Assembly: GCF_910592395.1 (NCBI RefSeq)
Contig: NC_088325.1
Coordinates: 14,386,109-14,450,108 of the forward strand
Length of the DNA: 64,000 bases
Source: Lineus longissimus
Lineage: Eukaryota; Nemertea; Pilidiophora; Heteronemertea; Lineidae
Direction of reading: 5' to 3'
In this document: positions 12,065 through 22,504 of the stretch, piece by piece
How positions within the stretch are numbered: the first letter of the stretch is position 1
Layout: each line of letters starts with the position of its first letter
Position numbers and translations under genes: made by a program
Notes under the pieces: model-generated
Database searches by the model: none
What the model was told of the DNA's origin: nothing
The model's input: only the letters and a program-made list of their open reading frames with translations

Positions 12065-12857
12065 ATGATTGTGTAATCATTCCGAGACATTCTGCAGTAT
12101 CTGAAGAAGTTTTTTACAATGCTTTTTAACATTTGTAAATTTCAATGATGACTGCTCTCAAAATTTGTCCACTGCATTCTATCACGTGGAAAGCAATGAA
12201 CACATAACATCACTTTTAACATCACTTGTCAATATATTAGTTTAATACATGTAGAATTGATATATATTTCATGATAATAAAAACAGATTGTGTAACACCC
12301 AATGTACGGTGTTGTTAATGTGTCCTTGTTTGCTTATTCGCCACTTGCCTCAAGAAGCTTTGGTTTTAGTCGTATTTGGCCAATCAGAAGGCCTCACTCT
12401 TGTTAACCGCGCCCAACCGGCATGGTACAGGGCGTCCGATTGGCTAAAGTACGACCGAAAGGCCAAATAATGAGCAGGTTGTTGGATTGCAGCCATGACT
12501 CCTTTGTGATTTCTTAAGCTATATAAGTTAGTCCGTGTGTGGGTTTTCTTGTTTCGAAACTTCCTGGTCTTGTTACATCAAACGATAATTTCAATAAAAG
12601 TATTACAGAATAAACTTTCAAATGGCATTTACCATTCAGAGTGACATTCATCATTTATCATTCAAAAGACGGCATTTCCTTCTTAAAAATGAGAAGACGT
12701 CTTTTCAGGGCAGTAGGCCCTGTGTTCATAGTGTTTAGAAAATCGAGGTCGGTGTATGTTGGAAATCATGCCTTACATAAAAGTTTACCTCCCAAAATAC
12801 GAGATCAGTTATAGGATCCTTTTTCACAGTTCAGAGTGTTATAGATAAGGATTCATC
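12065..12857 (+). other. 3' flank of gene A and 5' flank of gene B
   Basis: The first part is the 3' UTR of A, with AATAAA at 12276-12281. The segment 12065-12475 is closely repeated after gene B (16019-16435). The segment 12485-12857 is closely repeated before gene C (about 17353-17720). The latter includes a stretch (about 12692-12815) that codes a peptide ending in SLPPKIRDQL, like the end of LINE reverse transcriptases. It would be part of the leader of B. A candidate promoter is listed separately. Confidence 0.6.
12369..12527 (+). promoter_or_regulatory. Candidate promoter of gene B: inverted CCAAT pair and TATA-like box
   Basis: Two arms of about 20 bp form an inverted repeat: 12369-12388 (with ccaat at 12380-12384) and 12435-12455 (with attgg at 12439-12443). 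A TATA-like tatataag follows at 12520-12527, about 330 bp before the start codon at 12858. CCAAT boxes in both orientations a short way before a TATA box are a common promoter layout. No transcription start can be proved from the sequence. Confidence 0.4.
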
Positions 12858-15800
12858 ATGTGGCTGCCGGCGATACTAGGATATTTCTTGCTTCCTTATC
12901 TTGCTGAAGGTAAGCTGTACATTAATTTTCATATTTTCGTGCATACATGTCATACAATAATCTATGCCACACCATTTAAAGATATGACTTTACACTTGAT
13001 TACGTCACCGTAGTTTTAATCACGAAAGAGCAGATCTACGTGCACCAAAGACGATGTGTGCCGACATTGTCTCAAAGTTGATGAATTTGCAGCCCTTACA
13101 ACGTACAATAGCAATAGTATGTCGGCAATTGATTAATGTATAGACCACAGGTGGACATGCATTCTATTAGTATAGTACCCATATAAAGTACTGTTGACGA
13201 GACGAAAAAACACACAATATTTCAGCTATTTTACCAGTTGGCCGTCACATTTGGTAGTCCATCATTTTATTTCAGGTGCTAATAGAATATTCACTTGCTC
13301 TCCGGGACGCTTGACGGTGACATGTGATGCAGGGAAAGTCATACTTGTAAAACAAGTGCACCGTGGCTCTTATAGAGGCGCTTTCGATTCCTCCCATTGC
13401 AAATACCAAGGTGGTGATGGGTTTGAAACAGCCGATGGTAATTCAAAACAGGTTTGGGAGGAGTGCAATCTACAAAACACGTGCTCTGTTCTATTCATCC
13501 AACCGGGGAATTATTATCTGGAAATGGTTTATGAATGTGGTGAGATAATTCTTTGATCAGTGTTGATGCGCCATTCTTTCGTTATAATCATTACGGGTGC
13601 CCGAGAACAAGAATATACGTATGTAGGGTTAGAAAAACGAAATGACCTCTGACAAAAGCCAGGTGTTGATATCCTCGGTCGAGGCGGAAGATCCGGAAGG
13701 TTCTGTTCTGCTACTCTGCGTTCGACAATCCAAATTCCAGTAGTATGGAGTGTAGGCCTACACTTTCGTTCGAATTCTCCGGTAAACAAAACCTGCATCC
13801 ATCTTATGTGATAAACACTGGTTTACATTGTGTAACGATGCTCGATTCGCCTATACTTGCTGATATTTTCTAAAAGAGTCTTACATTTCAGTTTATAAGA
13901 GTAACATCGAAATGCTAGATATCTGCGATACTGGCGGTGGCACGCGATTAGTGACAAAGCATGGATACATCTACAGTCCCTGCTACCCGAACTTGTCGAC
14001 GTGGACAGAGTCATCAAATTTATATTGTAGGTGCAGTGGGACGTTAGCTTCCGGGGGAACGGACGACATGACTATCAGTGTCTTCAACGCATTTCAAGGA
14101 ACAGACGAACTGGGTATCAGATGGCATAGTATCACTAATGAACCGGTGACATTTAAAAGTACATCACGAAGCTTCAGGACGGTAAGAAGCGCCACCGGGA
14201 GTTTCCACCTTCGATTCTCTTCTACTTATGTAGGATTTGATTGGAACAGAGGTTTTTGGTTAGAATTTAAAGGTAAGACAATCCTGGTTGGCCAAATAGA
14301 ACGTAAAAAGAATGGAACGAAACAAACTACCCTTTGGAGGCGCGGATCCAGAGTCTTGTAGATGTCCTGAGGTCGCTTTTGGTTCGCCGAATTGGAGGCC
14401 GGAATATGGGGTCTTCCACAACAAAATTGGGAAATCTATGAACGTGCTCTTAGATTGCGATTTCAGATCAGAAATATTGGGTGATATGAATAAAGACTAG
14501 CAAATGCTTTTATCTAAATCTCCATGTGCATTTACACGAGGCCTTCCTGTACAAAACCGGAGTAAAAGCATTTGCTAGTCTTTATTCATATCACCCATTG
14601 ACTCTGGCCATTTCATCTTTATTCAGCACTGTTCAGGGTCTACAATTGTTATATATGTTCTTCTATACAAGTTCTTTAAATTTGCAGCGGACTCCCCACT
14701 TGAATTCAAATGTTCAAATCGAATCGTTGTACCACCAACTTGCCAAGCTCCTATACCTCCTCCAACCACGACGCCGACGACGCCGACGACGACGACGACG
14801 ACGACGACAACAACAACAACAACAACAACAACATCAACAACTACAACAACTCCAACCACAACCACGCCAACCACAAGCTCAGGAAGTGGTTTGCCCGGCG
14901 TGAAGACAACGATCCACGAGACAGCAACCACATCAAGTTCATCACCGACTAATGCGACCTCCAAAACAGTTGATAGGTCTGAGTTGAGTGAACGAGGTAA
15001 TAAGGCAATGGAATGGACATCGAGATTAGTTATAAATTGTAGTTCACAAGCTATAACTTGCTTCTGGTCGTCAACTTTTAGTCGTCAAAATTTAGATGAA
15101 TCGAAGCTGTCCTGATAGACTCATACTATACATGAAGATGTCGGAGTCATCAAGGAGCACAATCTAGTTTATTTTTAAGAAGTAAATCTCTCTCTCGTAA
15201 CTGGCCATTTTTGCATTGTCAGAGATGTTCATTTTTCGCCCGCCTTCTCACATAGATTTTGGTACATTTTACTCTTCAGATGTGAATATCCCAGTGACTG
15301 TTGGATTGGCTGTACCTCTGATCATTGTCTCAGCCATTCTCATTTCACTGATAATATGGAGGTAAGTTGCCAACATTCACCAATTTCCTGAGTCACATTC
15401 GATCTTTCAACAACATTCTGAAAGGACAAGGACTTTTATAGATTTTAAAAATACGTTTAACCATAAGTGTTTGCTTTCGATTTCAGAAACGGAATTATTG
15501 CCCGACTCTGTAAATATCATTCTGGTGAGAACAGAAACGACACCGCTCAAAACAATGCTAATGGCCTCACTTCCGGTAGGCCTGTCTACGAAAATGTTGG
15601 AAGAGACTATGAAAACGTCTCTGGGTCGACTTTGGTTAATCCAGCGTTTGTTGGTGACAAAACTCCGAGTCTCCCCCAGTTTTCAGATATTGATAACTCT
15701 TCCTACGTGAATATGCCAGATATAAATCCAACGGATAATCACAATCAAAGGATGCCTACCTATGTTAACGTTGAACCAAACAGCAGGAGCCAAGGTGCTG

Positions 15801-16018
15801 AGGTCATTCGCACCCATCGTCAGCAGGCACCACCGATTGGTGGTAGCTGTCCTTACGCAGAAATAGGAGACACTGGCGCCAGTATGCCAAGCGTTGGGGA
15901 AGCAGCTGCTCCCGGGGAGGAAGACGAATCACCATACGCCAAACTTGAGCCAGTAGATCGCCCTGAATATATGGATTTGCGTCACATGGGTTTTGCCAGT
16001 CCCAGTCAAGAGGATTGA
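12858..16018 (+). CDS. Gene B: SUEL-lectin/CUB/mucin receptor with ITAM tail
   Basis: Six exons, all in phase: 12858-12909, 13276-13539, 13892-14272, 14688-14996, 15280-15361 and 15487-16018 (539 aa). Residues 1-17 are a signal peptide. Residues 18-105 resemble a SUEL/rhamnose-binding lectin domain (LTVTC, G-x-VILV, GSY, CSV and YLEMVYEC), but with six rather than the usual eight cysteines. Residues 106-232 are a CUB domain (HGYIYSPCYPN, then WNRGFWLEF). A Thr-rich stalk covers 233-335 and a membrane helix about 340-362. The tail (363-539) has Y-x-N-V/M motifs (Tyr397, 404, 436, 455; Grb2- and PI3K-type), YAEI (Tyr486) and an ITAM, YAKL-x7-YMDL (Tyr513 and Tyr524). The head is nearly the same as in gene C, while the tail and 3' flank match gene A. 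Likely role (inference): carbohydrate- or protein-binding surface receptor that activates kinase signalling. Confidence 0.85.
15935..15979 (+). other. ITAM-coding segment of gene B
   Basis: The segment codes YAKL, seven residues (EPVDRPE), then YMDL, matching the ITAM consensus with canonical spacing. It aligns with the ITAM of gene A. All four key positions (Y, L, Y, L) are kept although the residues between have changed, which suggests selection on the motif. Confidence 0.85.
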
Positions 16019-16623
16019 TAGCGAAGTAGATATTTCTGAGATAGCTGAATAAGTGTTTTACAGTACTTTTTTGCATTTTTGTATATTTCTATGATGGCTT
16101 CTAAAAATTTGTCCACTGCATTCTATCACGTGGTAAACAATGAACACATGACATCAATTTTAACATCACTTGTCAATGTATTAGTTTAATACATGTAGAA
16201 TTGATATATATTCCATGATAATAAAAGCAGATAGTGTAACACCCAATGTACGGTGTTGTTAATGTGTCCTTGTTTGCTTATTCGCCACTTGCCTCAAGAA
16301 GCTTTGGGGTTTTTAGTCGTATTTGGCCAATCAGAAGGTCTCACTCTTGTTGACCGCGCCCAACCGGCATGGTACAGGGCGTCCGATTGGCTAAAGTACG
16401 ACCGAAAGGCCAAACAATGAGCAGGTTGTTGGATAGCAACGAAAAACTGAATGCTTCCTTACGGCCAAGAAATGTTTAGAACGAATTCAATTCTAGGTCA
16501 TGACAACAAGATATTTGGAGATTTCGCACAGAAAACGCAGCAAGTAGAAAATGTCCTTTTTCAAATGAAACTTCAAAGACTGAAACATTCAAATACACTC
16601 ACTTTGCCAAAATCTTACAAAGG

Positions 16624-16947
16624 ATGACCAAGAACGAGCAATTTGAAGGGAAACACTCACAAGTTTTCCGAGCCATTTTCAGCCTTCTTCGCGCGTGCCC
16701 CCTACATGTGCCAATGAAAGAAGCATGTTTATTTGAAGGGACTGCTGGAGCCAAACCCACGGTCTGGGTGGGAGAATTTTCTGAGGGTGCATCGCACAAG
16801 GACTGCATATATGGGAACCGCAGCTTTTCTATCCCTGGTCTAAGACTATCGAACGCTTTGCCATGTGCATTGCGAACAGTAACATACATTGAGATATTCA
16901 AGGCAGAGTTGAAGACCTTTTTATTCCAACGGGTGGTGGCGCATTGA
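16624..16947 (+). mobile_element. LINE reverse-transcriptase C-terminal remnant
   Basis: A 107-codon open frame ends in YGNRSFSIPGLRLSNALP, then IEIFKAELKTFLF. This is the typical layout at the C-terminal end of non-LTR retrotransposon ORF2 proteins (GxRxFSxxxPxxWNxLP, then F-K-x-x-LKxxLF). No catalytic FADD-type motif is present in the window, so only the 3' end survives, as expected of a 5'-truncated insertion. It lies inside the roughly 915-bp insert that splits the 5' flank of gene C compared with that of gene B. Confidence 0.65.
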
Positions 16948-17401
16948 GCGTGATATACCACAGAAAGTCCCTGTAGAAATATCTGTTTTATTTTTTATTT
17001 TTATTGTAAGAAATGGACAAAAGTGAGTTTCGGCGATAGCGTACGGTAACACTAACACTATAACTGCATTATTTGAAAACTACTTCAGTTTAGTGGAGTG
17101 TGATGAGAGAATTAGTCGTAGAGAAACGTACCTCTTTAATACGACCTCCAAGCAGAAAATGTAATGCTCACTCTATTCATCAGTCCCTGTCCATTTTCCT
17201 TTAAAAAGCAGAGAGTACATCAATATCGGTTAATATTACACATTTTCTATGACAGATCATTTATCTTTTTGCAACCACATCTTTTCAAACCGTATTGGCA
17301 ACATGCCTCTCTATGGTAGTTGGATGATCATGTCAAAAAGGCCAAGCCTTTTCAGCCACGTCTCCTTTGTGATTTCTAAAGCTATTTAAGTTAGCCCGTG
17401 T

Positions 17402-17677
17402 GTGGGTTTTCTTGTTTCGAAATATCTTCCTGGTTTGAGTTCATCAATCGAGAATTTCAATAAACGTGTCGCAGAACTTTCAACTGGCATTTACCATTCA
17501 GAGCGAGACTCATCATTTATCATTCAAAAGGCGATATTTTCTTCTTACAAAATGAGAAGACGTCTTTTTAGGGCAGTAGGCCCTGTGTTCATAGTGTTTA
17601 GAAAATCGAGGTCGGTGTATGTTGGAAATCATGCCTTACATAATAGTTTACCTCCCAAAATACGAGATCAGTTATAG
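17402..17677 (+). other. Upstream open frame in the gene C leader
   Basis: This 91-codon frame ends in NSLPPKIRDQL and stops 43 bp before the start codon of gene C. The same sequence precedes gene B, but there the frame is altered upstream. The ending resembles the NSLP-x-x-IR segment of LINE ORF2 proteins, so the leader may derive from a retroelement. If transcribed in the leader it would be an upstream ORF able to reduce translation of C. It is not proposed as a functional protein. Confidence 0.35.
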
Positions 17678-17720
17678 GATCCTTTTTCACAGTTCAGAGT
17701 GTTATAGATAAGGATTCATC

Positions 17721-20700
17721 ATGTGGCTGCCGGCGATACTAGGATATTTCTTGCTTCCTTATCTTGCTGAGGGTAAGCTGTACATCAATTTTCATATTTT
17801 CGTGCATACATCTTATACAATGATCTATGCCACACCATTTAAGGATATGACTTTACACTTGATTACGTCACCGTAGTTTTAATCACGAAAGACCAGATCT
17901 ACGTGCAGCAAAGACGATGAGTGCCAACATTGTCTGATAGTTAATGAATTTGCAGCCCTTACAACGTACAATAGCAGTAGTATATCGGCAATTGATTAAT
18001 GTATAGACCACAGGTGGACATGCATTCTATTAGTATTGTACCCATTTAAAGTACTGTTGACGAGACGAAAAAACACACAATATTTCAGCTATTTTACTAG
18101 TTGGCCGTCACATTAGGTAGTCCATCATTTTATTTCAGGTGCTGATAAAAAATTCACTTGCTCTCCGGGACGCTTGACGGTCACATGTGATGCAAGGAAA
18201 GTCATACTTGTAAAACAAGTGCAGCGTGGCTCTTATGGTGGCGCGTTCGATCCCTCCCATTGCAAATACCAAGGTGGTGATGGGCTTGAAACAGCCGATG
18301 GTAATTCAAAACAGGTTTGGAAGGACTGCAATCTACAAAACACGTGCTCTGTCTTATTCATCCAATCGGGGAATTATTATCTGGAAATGGCTTATGAATG
18401 TGGTGAGAAAATTCTTTGATCAGTGTTGATGCGCCAATATTTCCTTATAATCATTACGGGTGCCCGAGAACAAGAATACATATAGGGTTAGAAAAACGAA
18501 ATGACCTCTGATAGAAGCCAGGTTTTGATATCCTCGGTCGAGGCGGAAGATCCGGAAGGTTCTGTTCTGCTACTCTGCGTTCGACAATCCAAATTCCAGT
18601 AGCATGGAGTGTAGGTCTACACTTTGGTTCGAATTCTCCGGTAAACAAAACCTGCATCCGTCTTATATGACAAACACTGGTTTACATTTTGTAACGATGC
18701 CCGATTCGCCTATACTTGCTGATATTTTCTAAAAGAATCTTACATTTCAGTTTATAAGAGTAACATCGAAATGCTAGATATCTGCGATACTGGCGGTGGC
18801 ACGCGATTAGTGGCAAAGCATGGATACATTTACAGTCCCTGCTACCCGAACTTGTCGACGTGGACAATGTCAACACATGTATATTGTGAGTGCAGTGGGA
18901 CGTTAGCTTCCGGGGGAACGGGAGACATAACTATCAGTGTCTTCAACGCATTTCAAGGAACAGAAGAACTGGGTATCAGATGGCATAGTATCACTAATGC
19001 ACCGGTGACATTTAAAAATACCTCACGAAGCTTCAGGACGTTAAGAAGCGCCACCGGGAGTTTTCACCTTCGATTCTCTTCTACTTATGTAGGATCTGAT
19101 TGGAACAGAGGTTTTTGGTTAGAATTCACAGGTAAGGCAATAATTATATAATGTTAGACCAAACCATCAATCCAAAGAAACCTACACTCGAGATTCAGAA
19201 AGAAAAGGGAAGAATAACGCCGACACGAAATAAACTACCAGATGCAACTATTTTATCGTACATAAAGCCTGCATGGAACGGGTCTGCTATATTTCTGTTT
19301 GATGACGGTGTGATCTTTACCAACATTCTATCCTATGCAATTTTGTGTCTAAATTTGCAGCGGACTCCCCACTTGAATTCAAATGCTCAAATACAGTAGT
19401 AACGCCACCAACTTGCCAAGCTCCTGTCCCCCCTCCCACCACAACACCGACAACAACAATAACGACGACGACAACAACAACAACAACAACAACGACACCA
19501 ACAACAATAGCAACAACTACAACTACAACAACTCCAACCACAACCACGCCAACCACAAGCTCAGGAAGTGGTTTGCCCGGCGTGAAGACAACGATTCCCG
19601 AAACAGCAACCACATCAAGTTCATCAAAAACTGATGGGACCACCAAAGTAGATGATGAGTCTCAGTTGGGCCAACGAGGTATGGAAAACGAATATCTGCT
19701 TAGTTAAATCACCACATTAACTCATGTATCATATTTGCCAGCAGATTATTAGAGCTGCCTTTACCGGTAATCATTTTCATCAGCAGAATATTTATGAGGT
19801 CCTGTCAAGTAAGCCACTCGGAAACCCCTCACTCCGCTTATTATCACCTCGCTGGTGAAGGGACATGATTCATGCCTCAGGGTCAATGATTGGGTAATTT
19901 GAGAGAAGGTCTTAGAAGTTTTATTTGAGGAAAACACTAACTTGAGTACTGTCGCGTGCAGCTCCTGGTCCGATGTTTCGTGTGAAATTCGATCTCGACT
20001 TCAGAGGTTACATAAATAGTTTAGGTCCTTCCGTTCCTTGGTTCTACTGACTGATGATGTCTCACTTCTATACACACTCTTCTTGAAGGTTTCGATTCTT
20101 CCCTGCCTTACATTCTTTCTCACTTCTGTTGTGGACCCGAACAGTAGCATGCACATTGAAAATCATACTACAACATCTACTTTTCAGATATCATTGCCAT
20201 CGCTGTGGGCACCATCATACCACTGATCGTCATTGCTGCCATTGTAGCAACTGTGCTCATCATTCTGAGGTGAGAGAAGTTCTTGATTCTGTACAACAGT
20301 CAGTTGATAAGTCGGACTTGCCCTTCCTCCCCTTCTTCTTCGTCTAAGCACACGACAGCAGCATTCAAGTCACTGCTCTATGAATCTGACGACTGTAGCC
20401 ATCCCAAAGTTTGCCAGTGGTCTAAACATCCTCGGGTGACATTGAGGCATTCGTGTCTTTCGTCAACAGAACAATACTCACGCAGTGGCTGGTATGGCAA
20501 GGTACTGAATGATTCGTAATCTCGTGAAAGTGATACCAAAATGTAAAACTGGCCCAATGGATATAGATTCTGTCAATTTAATAGAAACACTGACTTCTCA
20601 TTGACTCCAACACCATCATTACGATACATTTTCTATTGTGCAGGAAACGACGACAAGCTGCAGAAGCGAAATCCAAAAGCAAAGAAGAACTGGTACCGAA

Positions 20701-22504
20701 GGCTTCTGTCGTGGGTTTCAGTATTTCTCTCGTCAACCCAAGCTGTGATCCCGAGTCAGGGGAGCAAATACCCCAACGTGTGGAGGAAACTGAAACTGAC
20801 ATTGCAGAAGACGACCCGTCGTCCCTTTACTCTTTGGAAAATGAAGGGGCGGTTACGCTTAAGTTTGGGAATCCCAATGGTGGAGCTGTGGAGGATGTTT
20901 TACCTCCTCGTGATAATGTCAATGTTGGCCAACCTAAGAAGCCTGTAGTGCCGGCGCCGAGAAAAACGACGGAGTCGAAGAAGGATACTTGTCCACGTGA
21001 TTCCGAGGATCCGTCGTCCCTTTACTCGTTGGCAAATAAAGAAGCGGTTCCGCTCGAGTTTGGGAATCCCAATGGTGAAGCTGGGGATGATGTTTTACCT
21101 CTTCGTGATAATGTCAATGTTGGCCAACCTACGAAGCCGGTAGTGCCGGCGCCGAGAAAAACGACGGAGTCGAAGAAGGACACTTGTCCACGTGATTCCG
21201 AGGAAGGTGGAAATCCTGCTGATGCCGTGTACACAGAGGTAGTTAAGAAAGGCAGCAGAGAAAAAGCTCCAAGTAGCAAGAAACTTGCTGAGGGTGCTGC
21301 CGCCTCTGAGAAACAAGCATCTTGGCCACTGAAACTAATCACAAAACCGAAACCCGCGACGAAACCTCCGTTAAATTCCCTGAAGGATACTGGTCCCAGT
21401 GAGATCGAGGACGACAGTCCCAAAGATGTTTATGCCAAAGTCGAAAAGAAAGATAGAAGAGGACACGTTGGTTTTGTAAATCAGGCGCTTGCTGGTGAAG
21501 ATTCCGTGGCAGAGGTGAGTTGTGCAACTGGTGGTGCAGGGGCGGGAGAGCGTGACCTCTACACCCAGCAGGTCAATAAAAGTGCCAAAAGGAAAGTCTC
21601 TCGACCCGAGGAACCGAACATTGACATCAACCATGTCGGCATTTCAGAACCACCGAGCGATGCTGTTTATGCGCAAGTTGATAAGACAGCTAAACCAAAA
21701 ACGCCGAAAAAACCACAAGTTCCCAGGCATATTATCGGTGGAGCTCAAAATGCGTCGAAGAGAGCAGAAGATGCTTCTTCCGGTGACGTCTATGCGCAAG
21801 TTCAGAAAGAAAAGAGGGCAACGTCGCCACGTGGTGAGGCCTCAAAATATGACCACTTAAACTTTGATATAATCGCTCAGAAGAAAGTTTCAGATAAGAC
21901 TGATTTGTACAGTAGTGTTGATGATGTTGTCACTTCGACACTTGATGACGAAGGCGACGAGTCCTCTGACGGCGAAATATACGGTCCTGTTAATGCTGAC
22001 CATGACGAGGGTCTCTACGGTCCTGTTAATGATGACGGTGACGGGGATCTTTACGGTAGTGTTGATGATGTCGGTGACGAGGATCTTTACGGTCCTGTTG
22101 ATGTTGACGGTGACGGGGATCTTTACGGTAGTGTTGATGATGACGGTAACGAGGATCTTTACGGCAGTGTTGATGATGACGGTGACGGGGATCTTTATGG
22201 TAGTGCTGGTGATGACGGTGGTTATGGTTATGCATACGCTGAGGGTCGAGGTTTTGATAGATCTGACCCGGATTATGGCGAGGTTGGTGATATTCAAGAT
22301 GGCGGGCCGATAATGGAACCAGGTGACGATACATATACATTGATTCCAAATAAATCCACTGTTCAGCAAACTGGTGGAGGATCTCAACTTCCCTTTGAAA
22401 CTGACGATGATACCTATGACCATGTTGCATTGGAATTTGCAAGAAATCCCAAAGTTCAAGAAGACGAGAGAAGATTAAGTGATCAGGGCGATACAGAGGC
22501 TTAG
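17721..22504 (+). CDS. Gene C: SUEL-lectin/CUB/mucin receptor with long repeat-rich tyrosine tail
   Basis: Six exons: 17721-17772, 18139-18402, 18751-19131, 19361-19678, 20188-20269 and 20644-22504 (985 aa). Residues 1-17 (signal peptide), 18-105 (SUEL-like lectin) and 106-232 (CUB) closely match gene B in length and sequence. A Thr-rich stalk (233-338) and a membrane helix (about 341-364) follow. The 620-residue tail is unrelated to that of B. It has a 65-residue duplication (SSLYSL to CPRDSE), several VYAQV, VYAKV and VYTEV motifs, seven tandem copies of an 11-residue acidic repeat centred on LYGSV/LYGPV, and terminal DYGEV, TYTLI and TYDHV. All tyrosine motifs favour YxxV, so a different set of SH2 partners than in B is likely. 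I know no orthologue. Confidence 0.8.
20813..21202 (+). repeat. 195-bp coding tandem duplication in the gene C tail
   Basis: Segments 20813-21007 and 21008-21202 code two 65-residue copies. Both begin DPSSLYSL, contain NVNVGQP and VVPAPRKTTESKKDT, and end PRDSE. The second half of the unit is almost unchanged between copies. Each copy adds one YSLE/YSLA tyrosine motif and a proline-rich VVPAPRK segment that could bind SH3 domains. Confidence 0.85.
21971..22222 (+). repeat. 33-bp coding repeat: seven LYG(S/P)V units in the gene C tail
   Basis: Seven units of about 11 residues follow one another: a tyrosine in IYGPV, LYGPV, LYGSV, LYGPV, LYGSV, LYGSV and LYGSA, each separated by acidic D/G/E/N residues. 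Acidic residues before a tyrosine favour Src/Syk-type kinases, and V at +3 is common in SH2 ligands. A repeated docking site of this kind would give graded recruitment of one partner (inference). Confidence 0.85.

Larger units (their letters stand above)
16019..17720 (+). other. 3' flank of gene B and interrupted 5' flank of gene C
   Basis: Segment 16019-16435 repeats the 3' flank of gene A, with AATAAA at 16220-16225 and the inverted CCAAT pair near 16316-16402. Segment 17353-17720 repeats the leader of gene B. In B these two parts are joined. Here about 915 bp separate them (16437-17351), and that insert contains a LINE remnant. The leader holds an upstream open frame (17402-17677, 91 codons), closing 43 bp before the start of gene C. 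Confidence 0.7.

Noticed and set aside
21890-22459. Minus-strand frames rich in ITVIINTTVKI or HRHHQHYRKDPRHR
   Set aside because: They are shadows of the acidic LYGSV repeat in the tail of gene C.
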